Shown here in pieces: positions 33,187 through 45,855 of a DNA stretch of 64,000 nucleotides. The first letter of the stretch is position 1, and each line of letters opens with the position of its first letter. The stretch comes from Phytophthora colocasiae (lineage: Eukaryota; Oomycota; Peronosporomycetes; Peronosporales; Peronosporaceae). The translations under genes and the position numbers were made by a program. The stretch is taken from the NCBI GenBank assembly GCA_018806915.1, contig JAGKQI010000086.1, positions 1-64,000 on the forward strand. The letters run 5' to 3'. The notes beneath the pieces are model-generated. The model ran no database searches. It worked only from the letters and a program-made list of their open reading frames with translations, and was not told the DNA's origin.

Positions 33187-33245
33187 ATTGACTAGTCATT
33201 AATAATTTTCTTTAAAAAACAAAAGAATCCTATTTTTTAAGTTGT

Positions 33246-34171
33246 TTATTCAGATTTACGCTTCTTTGAATGTCCTCGGAGTACATGAGACCAAAAAGAG
33301 CTGTCATTTGCATACACAACTCCACACACGTCACAAACCCACGTAGACGTTTGTTTTGGAAGTGCACGTCGTGTTAGTTGGTTTTTCTGGGAATCCGGTT
33401 TTTTTTTTTTCGCAATAACGTCGATGCTGTCGCATTGGATTAGAGTCCTCCAACTTAAGACCACAATACTGACACGTATAGAGACGCGGAAGAACGTTGT
33501 TCACAATATCAGGCTCCCGCTTGATATCTCGGTATGATAGAAAACAGTGAATTCGGTGGTTCTCCATTTCGTAAGCCATTTTTATTGTGAATAAGATCAC
33601 CCCGAAAAATTACACAAAAACCAACTGGAATTTCCAGAACTCGTGCCTTGCTATCATCTTTTGTGTCCGTGCATCCGTCGTAAACGCGGAGTCGAGTTCC
33701 TTGCTCCAACGCACAAATCATACTTGCTGGTATCTTGCCCTTTGCTTTAGCTGCCTTAATCACGTCGTTCGGGTAGTCCTTGCGACTTTCGTGTTCGTTA
33801 CCCCCCAGGCCTCGAGCGCATAAACAAAAAAGAACTGACGGGATCCACCTTGGGTCGAGACAGGCGGTAATTGCAGTTAAGGCAACTTTTAAATCTCCAA
33901 CAGCGTCGGAGGGATTGACGACGCGAGCTTGTGCTCTGAACGCGTCGTGGTTTGCATCACCAACCTTCTCAAAAACCGGTGAATACGTACGAGTCTTGGC
34001 TTCTGTTAGAAGCACAGACAGGGTGGCGGCGGTGAGGTCGAAATACACGAGAATGTATCCACAGTCGGGCAAACACTGTGTCGGTTTGGGGACCATTTTG
34101 GCAATGAGAGAATAGACATGTACGATAAGGGACGGACACTCTCTCATGGGACGGACACGCTCGATTATCAC
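33246..34171 (-). pseudogene. C2H2 zinc-finger protein with a 2-oxoglutarate-oxygenase-like segment, frameshifted
   Basis: Three overlapping frames in order. 34171-33509 ends in PVGFCVIFRGDLIHN, which resembles the second half of a double-stranded beta-helix oxygenase (GD-x-x-H, then HRIHCFL in the next frame). 33600-33331 has a zinc finger CX2CX12HX4C. 33464-33246 has CX2CX12HX4H, then the basic end SKKRKSE. The frame breaks fall near T-runs. It sits tail to tail with the MULE, 60 bp away, so it may be a second gene of the same transposon. Without a database search I do not name it. Confidence 0.5.
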
Positions 34172-34229
34172 TTGGCTTCAGTATGAAACGAGAGGCTGTG
34201 GTTAATTTCGCTTGCCCAACGGACACAGT

Positions 34230-35448
34230 TCCTTGGAACGGACACGCTTTTTATTTAATTTTGGTTTTAGTAAAGTGCGAACCTTCTGGTTCTAGTGAAC
34301 ATTACCGCCTGTCGAATTATCTTTTCGTTACGAATGACCCTCCCTGGAATGGCCCTCCTTAGCATCACCCTTTGAAAACCGACTGATTGGACAGTCTATA
34401 TCACATGGGATCTCACCATCATCATGAACTTCGTTAGCTTAACGTGCCAGCGCAATTGCCGCAACTGCGGAGGTGTAATGGTGTGACCAGTAACACCAGC
34501 GCGTGACTGTGTGAAACTTTTCAAATCGCGCCGTTTCCTTTACTAAACGGTCATAATTGACATTGTCAAATCTCTCAGCAATCACACAGAAAACCCTTTT
34601 TTTCGTGTCCTAGTCTGCGGGTTTTGATGTAATTTGGTGCGCCTCGCCGCTGTCCGCTCACACGAACAGAGGAAATGACATGATCTGCCCTGTTGCCCAC
34701 TGTACACTGGAAGGCCATGTATTGGGGCGACCCCATCGTGACATTGGCCACTATACAACAAAATAGTTTATTCTGAGCAAAACTCGTGGACCATTTAAAT
34801 CATAAGCAGTTTATTTAAATGGCTCTACCTACGTCTACCAAGCGTTTGTTACAAAACTAGGTTACCAGAAAAATTCTGTCCACCTTCAAGCAGCAAACCC
34901 CCTTGGGAAAGGGAATTATGACAAGGTTTTACACACCGCGCAAACGCTAGGCTTCGCAGGCCACTGCAAAAGAGTGCTTGGCCAAGCCGGAAATTGACCC
35001 TAGGCTGGTAGCACTACACGCTGCACTTGGACTTTAATGTTTAGGTTCGCGGCACATGTCTTGTTATGAATGTACTTAAAGCACGGTGAACGTAGGCACT
35101 TCCGTATCGAATAGAATGATAGTAGACGACAAAGAGATTGCTGTGGACAAAGAAGTAATTTTAGAAAGGGGGGGGGGGGGTCTAGCTGTAGAAGCTGTGG
35201 CTATTTTATTTTTTTTAATTAAATCGCAGGCGGAACATAGCCTGGATTTAACTACAGACGAATTCAACTCTTGTACATGGAACGTAAGGATGCCATTAAG
35301 TAAATTTAGTACTTTACCGTTGGAGTAATGCCACAAATACTCCATAAAAAAGCATGAGGCCTTGGCATTTGGGTATGTCTGCAGGCATAGCGTTCACTAT
35401 TAACGAAACAAATACACCACACCTGTATCTTGTACATAGAGAAGCATG
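34230..35448. other. no gene recognised
   Basis: Only short frames. A block at about 34368-34420 (GACTGATTGG, then GTCTATATCACATGGGATCTC) matches the repeat unit found three times at 53060-53390, which suggests a shared transposon end. A G13 run lies at 35168-35180. Confidence 0.5.
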
Positions 35449-36708
35449 TGTGGTGAAGCGAACGAAGAACTTTCCCGGAGAGGCGATATCAGCCACGAAG
35501 CCGAAGAGAGCCAGAACAAGCGACAGGGGGGGCCTGTGATGCCCAGATTTGAGTCGAATCAGACGAAGGTACGATAGCTCCCGCCGGGGAACAGGCAGCG
35601 GAGACACCTGCGGAAGGCCTAGCGGAGCACTGTTCGTTGGTGATCCGAGTTCTACCGGGTGGGAGAATGGGGAGATCAAGGGTGTTCTCGCGCGATCGGC
35701 AATGGCGGGGTCCCAAGTGGGCTCGATCTTGGCTCACGGTTCACCCCGGCACCCTGGAGCCTTCTAACACAACATGATCCTGATTCCCCGGGCGGCGGCG
35801 AAGCGGGATCACGTAGTGATCCTCTCCTGTTTAAGTACGAGATCAGCTCCGGATCAAGCTCAGCCCCAGGCCCGACGCAGACTCCTCTGGTGGCCTGATC
35901 CTAATTCTCCGAACGACTACCAAGCGGGATCTGGCAGCGATCACCTCCCCGACTGAGTGCGAGATCAAGTCCCGATTAGGTACGAAATCGGCTCACGATC
36001 AGGGTTAGGGGAACCAAGCTAGGGATCAGCTATGTAGCCAGTGTCATGTGATCGTAGGATAGTAAATCAGGATGGGATTAGTAGGCATAGGAATAACCAT
36101 AAACAGAATCGAATTTGCCCTGAACCACTCAATTGTCTTCGCTACGCCTGGAACCGGGAACTACATTGGCCCTACAAGCGTCAGGAAGGTAAGGATACGT
36201 GACCTAGTATAGCGGTTAAGTCTGGATAATATATTGGCCAGCTTTGCCCTATCTAGTGAACTATCCTTTAAGTGCATACATCGGATCGGAAGGAATTGGT
36301 TGTTTAGCCTAAGGATCCAGTCTAATCTCGCCCCCTCAAGACCCCCGCTATCGGAAGCGGAAATAACGGAAAGGCAGGGATTGAATCCCGAATATTGGAC
36401 TATTGGAAGACCTGGATCAAGGACCAGGCACCCGGATCAAGGCTCGAGAACTCGCCGACCGGGATCAAGTACCCCGATGTGGAGTGAAGAACTTCCACGC
36501 TACCTCAAACCCCTGCGTCACAAAAGACCTTCAAGACATCCTCGGAAGTCACCTGGAAGAGCGTAACCCGCCTACCGACGGGTACACAAGGTGGAACTAC
36601 ACACACAGATCACGGATCATCGGGGACCACCTCCGTTAGTCGGTGTCTGGGCGCAAGTGGTGATCGAGACCTGCCTTAACGCGATTCTGGCAGATCCGCT
36701 CCACCACA
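35449..36708 (+). repeat. 5' LTR of element D' (1260 bp)
   Basis: Starts TGTGGTGAAGCGAACG and ends CCGCTCCACCACA. It belongs to the A/B/E family with a shortened repeat region. The flank immediately left is CATG, the presumed 4-bp target duplication; the partner end is lost. Confidence 0.9.
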
Positions 36709-37288
36709 ATGGTGCGCGTGCCCGGATTCAAACCGAGGATATCACCGTGAGTCCCAAGAAGATGTCAAGGTAAAAGAAGAACAAGGGAAGAAGTGCCTAC
36801 GAATGTTGGATCGACGGAGGCATTGCTGAAAATAGAAAGACCCTCAGATCAGCAGAGTTCTGGGAGGGTCTCTACTGACAGACACGAGGCAGATCTGGAT
36901 CACAATCCAGATCTCGAAGAAAAATCTCGAATTCCTCCCAAGGCCCCCCTCGGAGGCCACCGCGGATCTCGATGAGAATCGAGATCCGCAAACGAGCGAC
37001 AAGGAATCGGTGAAACCGAAACCTAATCCGCTCATCAAGCCCATGGCTGCCTCAAGATCGACGAAGAAGAAGAAGATCAAGAACACCAGAGCGAAACTGA
37101 AAGCCCCAGATTCAGGATCCGAAGACGTCGTTAAGTCAAGGTCAAAGATCACCAACGATGCAACCGAGATGGCTTATTACCGGAAAGTGCTAAGTGAGAT
37201 CCTGCTCCAGGACCCCGTCCTAACGATCATACAGGCTCGCCAGATCGGAGAGCTATCCGGTCCAGTGTCGAGACCCCCGACCACCACC
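36709..37288 (+). pseudogene. gag of D', 5' fragment
   Basis: Begins with the ATG next to the LTR, but the altered primer site shifts the frame and gives a stop after 13 codons. The gag sequence then resumes, homologous to B and E (KPMAASRSTKKKKI, ARQIGELSGPVS), up to GACCGCTT at 37288. There it joins inverted RNase H sequence of element E. Confidence 0.85.
36710..36738 (+). other. extended tRNA primer-binding site of D'
   Basis: The usual TGGTGCGCGTGCCCGGAT is followed by TCAAACCGAGG. The complement of the whole reads as tRNA T-arm plus acceptor: stem CTCGG, loop TTTGAAT, stem CCGGG, CACGCGC, A, CCA. B and E have unrelated sequence at the same place. See findings. Confidence 0.6.
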
Positions 37289-40200
37289 GACCGCTTACCT
37301 CGATCCCGCCTCGGCGTTGCAGGGCTGCACTGGCCATGCTATCAGCACTTCCGTTCCAGTCTCTCTTCACATGTACCAGCTCATGGTCGCTCCATCCCTT
37401 CAGACGATCGAGTATTTTTTGTTTCAGCATCGTTAATCCTGGCGCCTTGCAATCGATCTCGCCACGAACCTGACGGATTACGAGATTCGAGCCCCCACAG
37501 ATTACCAAGCGGCGGCGATCCAGGCCCGCGAGCATATCAAGGCCTAAGAGGAGCTCGTTGTATTCTGCCTCGTTGACCGTAAGGCCTTCGGCGTAGCCTG
37601 ATCTAGCCTCAGTCACCTTCCAACCAGGTAAGCTCCACACGATCGCACTGAAAGCGCCCCCGCCTCGTTTGACCCGGGTAGATCTGGCGAAGCTTAACAC
37701 CCACAACTCTTCATCTTGACCCACCGTAGGTACCGGGGCTTGGATCCGGCGTTTGGGTTCCTTTCGGGGCGCGATCGCGATCAGAGCTTCATCGACCTCT
37801 GCTCTGGGCGTTATGCTGGCCGCGATCGCCCCCAGTATCTCGTCTTCCTCTTTCGTACATTTCGTGATCTCAAGCGACCATGGGGATAGGAGTGCAGACC
37901 TTTGACCCAGGCGCCCCTGGAGACCGGCTGACTTGAACAACCAGACAAGGGTGGAATGCCGGGTCAGGACCTTGATCCGGCGACCCATCAACATGGTGTA
38001 ATACAGATCCAAGATCCGTAGCAGGGATAACACTTCTTTCTCTGAGACATTGTAGTTCAGCTCGTTCGTTTTCAGGGTTCCGCTGGCGAACGCGACCGGG
38101 TGGTAGATCTGATCATGTTCTTGCGTCAACGCGGCGGAGATCGCCCAGTCACTGGTATACACGATCACCACAGGCATTTTCGCCGTATCGAAATGGCGGA
38201 GGACCGGAGTCGACGCGATCCTAGTTTTCAAGGCTCGTGCGCTCTACTTCACCTCTCATCATCCGTCTTAAGTTCCGTGGCGACCTTAATTTCGCTCAAT
38301 CCGGAGGAAAACGTCGCCCCCAGGTCTGGATCCGGGGTACTATCGCCTTCTTGACCCGAAATGTCTCGCGATCCATCTCGACCTGACTCCGGCTTAGTAG
38401 AATCCTGGGAGATCGGGTTCGTTCTGTCCATGATCTGTCGTAGATCGGGTCGCTTCTTCAGTTCTGCGAACTCCACTTCACGTAGTTCATATAGCATCGT
38501 TTCATAGATCGCGTAATCCTCGATGAACCGACTATAGTAGTTCAAACTTCCCAAAAAGGACTGCATAGATCGGAGTGATTCAGGGAATGGTATATCCGTC
38601 AGGGATTTCAGGTCCTTCGGGTTTGCCTCTAGCCCATCGATCGACACCTTGTGGCCGAGATATTCCACCTTATCCATGCCCTAGAAGCTCTTTGCCACGC
38701 TGATCGAGAGATTCCACTTATCACAGGCCTCCAATAGGTCTTCCACCCGATCGCACATTTGATCCCATGATCCAGCCGTGATCAAGATGTCGTCGATGTA
38801 TGATCTCCGCCCTAGCACCGACGGGCGACCAGGATCCTCCGGAATTCCTGACTCAAACACATCTGCAGAGTCTTCCGTATTCCCTGACTGGGAGATCTTC
38901 AAAACCCATATAGAGCGTTGTCCACAAGACGTTGATAGATCTGAGGGGCGTTCTTCAGCCCGAACGGCATGCGATTCCACTCGAAAAGGCCAAATGGAGT
39001 GATGAAAGCTGAGATCGCGCGAGCTCGATCGGTCATTGACACGACCCAGAATCCACTGGCCATGTCTAATGAACAATACCACAGAACCTTGTCAAGATCT
39101 TCTAACAGGTCATTGATCAGAGGCATTGGGTAGATCATCAGCCTCGTGAGACCGTTCACCAGCCGATAATCGATACATAGTCGGATGTCCACGCCGTTCT
39201 TCTTGATGATCACCACGATCGGCGATGCCCATGGCGAGGTCGATGGCCGGATGATCTTGGCAGCTAGGAGTCCTTTGATGAGATCCGATACTTTCTCGCG
39301 GAACTGTGGCGCCACCTTTCGGACTCGTTGTGCGATCGGCTTTGCATCACCCACGTCGATATCGCATATAACACCCCTGGCCGCTGGAGGAAGTGCGTTT
39401 CCCTTTCCGATCAGGAGATGTCGCTTCTTCCAAATAATCTGTCGAAGTTTCTCGATCTCCTCCGGGGTAGCCGATCCCGGATTTCCTACTTGCAGATCTT
39501 CGATCTTGACTTCTTCAGTGGTGGAGATCTGGATTTCTGGTACTACTGCGAGATTATCGGCTAGATCTTCGGCCGAAAAATCGCCGCCTTCGTGTAAGTG
39601 GGTCCGATCGGCGTTCTCGATCCCTTCAGGACATGTCGGATCGGGCTCGTTCGTTGATGGATCATGAAGTTTGTCGTCCTTGGCCGTCAGGATTGGAGTG
39701 TCCTCAATCGTGGGGACGGCGTCAGCGTCGGATACATGTTTCATCTCGATTTGAAAGTCTGGATTTTCTGGGGGGGGGGTCGGTCTATTCTTTGCGTGTC
39801 CGATCTGTCCGATCTGGGGCCTGATCTGGCAAGCTCTCATTCGCCTCAGTCTCACCGCCCCTAGCTTCGCCACTAGGGGTCCTGTCGGAACTGATCGCGG
39901 TGGGGTGTCCATTGGGGCTCGAGAAATGCGACCTTGACTTAGGCCGCATCGCTCGATTGGGTTGGTAATCGAGGTTCCAATGTCGATATCGGTGCAGGAT
40001 CAGGATCATTCTTGGTCGTCCCACCTCGGCGGAGTATAGACCGCGGCGTAACGTAGGTCGGTCGTTCGACCGACGGTAAGGGGATCTCCACGGATTCCTG
40101 AGGTTCTGGTCTTGCGTCCACAGTCGCTTCTAGAGCTAGATTCTGCCATTCCATGTAGCGCCGAGATCCGACCGACACAAACCGGGGTAGTCGAGGCACT

Positions 40201-41060
40201 TTCTCTCGATCAAGTACCATTCCGACATGTAATCGGTGATCCAATCGCAAAATCGTCTCGCTCAGATTCGCGTTCGGCCGGGTCCATCTACCACAGTAGG
40301 TACCCATCGATCGCCTCTGGTCACCCACATTTTCTCTGTCGCCGATAATTTCACTCTTGACGCGATCTCTTCCGATTCCCCAACTGGGATATGTAGATCT
40401 TCCTCCAATTTCACCCATCGTACCTTTTCCCCAAATAATCTCTTACAACCATTAAGTGGGATCCCCACTTCATTAGGTAAGCACATCGATCCCTTCGCAA
40501 GATCCATCCGGACCCCAGCCGGGATCATGAAATCCATACCCAGGATCGCATCTTGTCCGGATAGATCCCCGATCCAAATATCAAAAAAGTAAACCAAGTA
40601 TCCTGCAAGCGTGATCTTGATCCTCGTTCTCCCTTCGGTGGTATAAACATTGTCCCCGATCCCAACACACTCCTGTCTCTGACTAGTGTCAAAGTGGCAT
40701 CCAACCTTACGAGCAAAGGCGGTATCCAAGATGGATACCTCGGCGCCAGTGTCCAGGAGCAAGATCGCTCTTTCGTGATTGATCTTGCCTGAGATCTTGG
40801 CTTGGCGGAACCATGCGTGATATTTCCAATATCCCCTAAATTCTCCTTCCTTGAGATCCAAGGCCACCTCCGCACCAGTTCGAGAGAACTCATCGACCCA
40901 GGGAAGACTCGCGATCTTAGCAGTATACGAATGCAACTTAAATGTATTACCGCGCAGATACGAATTCTCCCTATCTTGATCTCTCGATTTCTCGTTCACA
41001 TATGCATAGATGCAGTACTCAGAACGCTCGGCTCGTACCGGTTTCTAACCGGCGAGCGTC
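37289..41060 (-). pseudogene. pol of element E (protease - RT - RNase H x2), broken and truncated
   Basis: Colinear with B over protease (LLDTGAEVS, about 40760), RT (YIDD, about 38790), first RNase H (TRHST again) and second RNase H up to 37289. Frame breaks: a 1-nt deletion in the frameshift hairpin loop, one near 40270, one at about 39920, a G10 run at 39770, one near 38905 and one near 38240. The TAG at 38681-38683 occupies the same Trp codon as in A, where B has TGG. In the second RNase H, SFARST replaces SFDGSA, so a catalytic Asp is lost. Confidence 0.88.
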
Positions 41061-41070
41061 CTAGTTTAAC
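41025..41070 (-). promoter_or_regulatory. -1 programmed frameshift signal between gag and pol (element E)
   Basis: GTTAAAC (41070-41064), gag stop TAG (41063-41061), 5-nt spacing, then a hairpin with the same CGCTCG/CGAGCG and CCGGTT/AACCGG stems (41058-41025). The loop is one base shorter than in B, so both stems are retained while the pol frame is broken. Confidence 0.72.
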
Positions 41071-43178
41071 ACCTTCTCCACCTTCTCGGTGGACAATCCA
41101 GCGTGTCGAGTCGGATCGTACCACTTGCGGATCTGGTTGTAGAATTCCTCCATGGGGCATTCTCCAGCCTCATGGATTTTCCCACAACCGCGACAGGTAT
41201 ACAGACAGCGGTCCGTTGGATGACCTCTTTTCCCGCACTTATCACAGGTTAGACGCCTCCAACAGTTCAGATCCGTGTGCTTCCGGGATCTGCAGTGCGA
41301 ACAGCGGCTCCGATCATGATCCGGCGAGCCGCGACGATCTGAGATTCGGCTCCGATCTTGCGTGTTCGCGTGAGATCGTGGCTGATCCTCCTGGTGGGGA
41401 ACGCCCCCAGTACCGGTTGACTTGTCTTCTGCCGCAGCGAGATAAATTCTTCGGAGGTCGCCTTCGGAGTCGGATCCATCCGATCCTGAGACTTCTTCTG
41501 ACTCTGAACTTGGATCATGGGCCTGAATCGCGCGCACCACAGCCCGAGCTGGCGCTGTTGGGGCGCTAGCGGGTATCTTCTGCCGATATTTCGAGCCGAA
41601 TGCGGACTTACGCTGTCTACTTTTCGCTCTTTCTCGCGCGCGAAGCACTTCCCCGGATCCTCGACATTCGTGAGCCGAAGCAAGGTCAGCCGATCGGCTA
41701 GTTCGGGATCACCCAATGTCTCGATAATGATCGACGTGTTCCCGACGAGCCTTGGGGCTCCCATCCTTGATTTTGAGTTTAGCCCTCAGAGCGGCTACGT
41801 TGAGCCGATAAAGGTAATCAAGAGGGGTTTCTTCGGATCGTTTGCGGGCATGGTAGTATTGCCACGCAACGGACATTCCTAGTCCGCAATATTGTGTTTG
41901 GAAACTGTCAAGCAAATCTTCCCAAGAGGTCTTCGTGGTCCGACTTAGCTGGCGATACCAATTCTTAGCTGGGCCGATCATCAGGTCTGCGAACGTGAGG
42001 CATTTTTCTTCTTCCGTGGCTTGAGATCACGCTGAAACGCTGACTTGTCTTTGCTGATCCAGGCCCGTGCGCGATCTTCGTCCAGATCTTTACCGGCAAA
42101 TTCCTTCAAATCCGAGATTGCCGAGATCCGAACCCTTTGGATCACCGAGGACCCTCCTGGACCGATGGCGGCCGAGGCAACTGCGATGTAGGCCGGCCAG
42201 TGTTTGGAATCCCTAAGTCGTCGGGATCGTATTTTTAGGAGTCTGGATCCTACAACGGATGTTCCCCGGACCGGGTTTCTTGGGATCAACTGACTTTGTT
42301 CCTTCAGGAACCGATCCATCGCCATCTCGAAGTATTGGTTCAGCTTTCCGTCGGATCCGGGAGACTTAGCTGTTGGGGTAGTGTGATCAGTTATTGCCTG
42401 TCGACTTTTCACTTGGTCAATCATGGCTCCATCTTCAACTCCGTGGATCGCTGGTCCTGCTTCTTGACTCGTGACTTCAGGAATTTAGCTCCGGAGGGGC
42501 CCAGCGACATGCGTGGTGGGCCTCTGGGGCTATCGGAGTCCGGTTCCGATGTGGCTGACGCATAGTGCGACGATCCGGTCTGGTAGCCTAGCTCCGGCGT
42601 TCGTGATCGTTCGCCGACTAGGATCTTAAGGGTATCGAATAGGTCTTGAGTCGCAGTCTGAATGGTTCGAAGTTCCATGTCGAATAAAGAGTTCGGATCA
42701 AACTCCCCCGCCACCAGATCCGCTTTTTGGAGAAGGTCCAGCAGGACCTTCACCGCATTCAAGCGGTCGGTAGTGGTCGGGGATCTCGCTCGGGTGTTCT
42801 TGATCTTCTTTTCTTCGTCGACCTTGAAGCGGCCGTGGACTTGGTGAGCGGATTAGGTTTCAGTTTCGCCGATTCTTTATCGCTCGTTTGCGGATCTCGA
42901 TTCTCATCGAGATCCGCGGTGGCCCCCGAGGGGGGCCTTGGGAGGAATTTGAGGTTTTCCTTCGAGATCTGGATCGTGATGCAGGTCTGCCTCGTGTCTG
43001 TCAGTAGAGATCCTCCCAGAACTCTGCTGATCTGTGGATCTTTCTGTTTTCAGCGGTGCCTCCGTCGATCCAACATTCGTAGGCACTTCTTCCCCTTGTT
43101 CGTCCTTTACCTTGACATCTTCTTGGGACTCACGGTGATATCCGAAGTCACCAGAATATCCGGTCACGCGCACCATTG
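41061..43178 (-). pseudogene. gag of element E
   Basis: Starts at the ATG at 43178 next to the LTR and ends at the TAG at 41061. Homologous to B along its length, with three zinc knuckles near the end and the intact AKNWYRQL that is broken in B. A deletion of roughly 190 bp near 42790, relative to D' and B, removes the ARQIG region. Further frame changes lie near 42900, 42420, 41980 and 41710. Confidence 0.88.
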
Positions 43179-44461
43179 TGGTGGAGCGGATCTGCCAGAA
43201 TCGCGTTGAGGCAGGTCCCGATCGCCACTTGTGCCCAGACACCGACTAACGGAGGTGGTCCCCGATGATCCGTGATCTGTGTGTGTAGTTCCACCTTGTG
43301 TACCCGTCGGTAGGCGGGTTACGCTCTTCCAGGTGACTTCCGAGGATGTCTTGAAGGTCTTTTGTGACGCAGGGGTTTGAGGTAGCGTGGAAGTTCTTCA
43401 CTCCACATCGGGGTACTTGATCCCGGTCGGCGAGTTCTCGAGCCTTGATCCGGGTGCCTGGTCCTTGATCCAGGTCTTCCAATAGTCCAATATTCGGGAT
43501 TCAATCCCTGCCTTTCCGTTATTTCCGCTTCCGATAGCGGGGGTCTTGAGGGGGCGAGATTCGACGGGATCGTTAGGCTAAACAACCAATTCCTCCGATC
43601 CGGGGTTTGCACTTAAAGGATAGGTCACTAGATAGGGCAAAGCTGGCCAATATATTATCCAGACTTAACCGCTATACTAGGTCACGTATCCTTACCTTCC
43701 AGACGCTTGTAGGGCCAATGTAGTTTCCGGTTCCAGTCGTAGCGAAGGCATTTGAGTGGTTCAGGGCAAATTCGATTCTGTTTATGGTTATTCCTATGCC
43801 TACTAGTCCCATCCTGATTTACTATCCTACGATCACATGATACTGGCTACATGGCTGATCCCTAACTTGGTTCCCCTAACCCTGATCCGGAGCTGATGCG
43901 ATACTTGATCAGGAGCTGATCTCGTACTTAATCGGGATGTGATCGCCCCGTGATCTCGCTTGGGAGTCAGGATCAGGCCAACGGAGGTGTCCAAAGTGTC
44001 AGGTCGAGCTAAACCCTAGAAGTGTCTACGCCGAGTCTGGGGCTGAGCTCGATCCGGAGTTGATCTCGTATATAAACGGGGGAGGATCACTACGTGATCC
44101 CGCTTCGTCGCCGCCCGGAGGATCAGGATCATGTCGTTGGAAGGCTCCAGGGCGCCGGGGCGAGCCGTGAGCCAAGATTGTATCCACTCAGGACCCCGTC
44201 ATCGCCGATCGTGCGAGAACACCTTTGATCTTCTTACTCTTCCACCCGGTAGGGCTCCGATCACCATCGACCACTCCCCGTCCCTCGAATGACCTTCCGC
44301 AGGCATCTCCGTTGCCTGTTCCCGGGTGGGACCCATCGTACCTTCGTCTGATTCGCCTCAGATCTGGGTATCACAGGTCCACCCTGTCGCTTGTTCCGGC
44401 TCTCTTCAGCTTCGTGGCTGATATTGCCTTTCCGGGAAAGATTCTCGTTCGCTTCACCACA
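43179..44461 (-). repeat. 5' LTR of element E (1283 bp)
   Basis: Shares with the LTR at 50996-52294 the CAAACCCCGG variant and a U3 block containing ACACTTCTAGGGTTTAGC. A, B and D' lack both. Flanked outside by TTTG. Confidence 0.92.
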
Positions 44462-44915
44462 TTTGCTTAGAACCGCTGAGGTTCATTAGATTCTAGTATG
44501 AAGTAGTCAAAGTTCCCGTGTAGAACTGCAGCTACCAGTCATTTACTTGACGTGTATTACATACTGGAGGCACAAGTACCGTGTCCCTTCAGTATGAAAT
44601 TGTAGAGGGAATGGTGAGGTTGCTCTGACAAGCCTAACCCCAACAGCCTCCCTGTCTCGTCATCAGGTCTTATTCGCTCTGTTTTTGGAAGGTTGAGGTA
44701 CCGACTAATCTGGTAGAGTCAGCCGCCAAGATGTCAAGGACGCGAGATCGCGATTTGCAAAATCATCGCAAGCACGCCTGTATTGTACTGCAGAGTGCCG
44801 ACATCGTTCATTCTCCGTCTTCGCACGTCCCACCCCATTTAGTATCCTGCAGGTCCGACCGCGTGTAAACTTGTCCAGAGCTCTGTAATAACACGCCAGC
44901 TCCAGACAGGATATC

Positions 44916-45443
44916 TTGGTGATGCCTGTGGCGATTGGAGGCATCGTCCAGTCGCTAGGGAAGCAAGTGCCGGATTTGCGCGACATCGTACGGCCTGCGC
45001 AACTTCCATCGACAGCGTCACCAGCAGTTATCAGCTCGGCTCCGGTGGCGGTGCTTCGCTCGCCTCAGCCTGAAGGGCCTCAGCTAGAACAGCAGATATT
45101 GCACCCTAGACGGAGTGCTCACCCATGAAAATTAACCAAGAACAATGTGCCAGCATATTCAGAACGCCCAAATCGACCTTCCAATCGCAGGAAATCCCGT
45201 AACGTCGCGCAAGCAGTGCCAACCAGGGGTATTGCGTAAGTCAAAGATCGTGTGACTACAGCCTCAGAACAGATTCTCTATAGAGAGCTATGGCGAAAGA
45301 AGTATGATCGGCACCCAAGGACATGGGAGCCACGCGAGATGCTCACGGTTGATGGATTCAGTGATGCATTGGTCATTGTGGACGAGTGGGTCGTTGCAGG
45401 ATGGAAGGAGGACTTCTTCGCGTTCGTTTCTGAGAAGTACTAA
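44916..45443 (+). pseudogene. chromodomain-like protein fragment
   Basis: Reading across two frames, a Pro/Ser-rich stretch leads to YRELWRKKY, then RTWEPREML and a helix (DGFSDALVIVDEWV), then a stop at 45443. The TWEP motif plus C-terminal helix is the second half of a chromodomain. The first half (aromatic cage strand) is not visible. It could be the end of another retroelement integrase or a decayed host gene. Confidence 0.45.
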
Positions 45444-45686
45444 TCCGTTGCAGATGCAAATCCTTCAGGTATCTGCCTTTTTCTTGCTTTACGTCAGGCA
45501 CTTGTACTGGTCGGTGACTTTCAAGGAGTTGAAGATGCAGACATTAAAAAATTCATTGCACGCTGAGCTGGACTCCACCAAGACGTTTCTCGTGGGGTTC
45601 CCTGGCGTGTGTTTCGGGTGTTTGTTGCTCAGGTGCGCTCACGAGGATCTGATCTCTCACTGGTCGATATCGAGTGCAATAGGCAT

Positions 45687-45855
45687 TGTGGTGAAGCGAA
45701 TAAGAAGATTTCCCGGAAAGGTAATCTCAGCCGTGAAATCGAAGAGAGCCGGAACGAGCGACAGGGGCAACCTGTGATACCCAGATCTTGGGGCGAATCA
45801 GGTGACGACAAAACGGATTCCGTCCGGGAACAGGCAGAGGAGACATGTTGGAGCA
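45687..45855 (+). repeat. LTR fragment of the A/B/E family
   Basis: Starts TGTGGTGAAGCG and matches the first ~170 bp of the LTR with about 10-15% divergence, then loses similarity. An old truncated copy. From 45856 to 46230 no gene is seen. Confidence 0.8.

Larger units (their letters stand above)
37289..44461 (-). mobile_element. 5' half of retrotransposon E, inverted
   Basis: From right to left: 5' LTR, gag, frameshift signal, protease, RT, first RNase H, and second RNase H cut at 37289. The integrase and the start of the antisense-ORF region are missing. The outer flank TTTG (44462-44465) is the reverse complement of CAAA after the LTR at 52294. That LTR shares this one's unique insertions. 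I take both as the ends of one element separated by an inversion. Confidence 0.85.

Noticed and set aside
43179..44461. D' (35449) and E (43179) LTRs as a pair of one element
   Set aside because: They face opposite ways, have different U3 variants, and flanks CATG and TTTG do not match.
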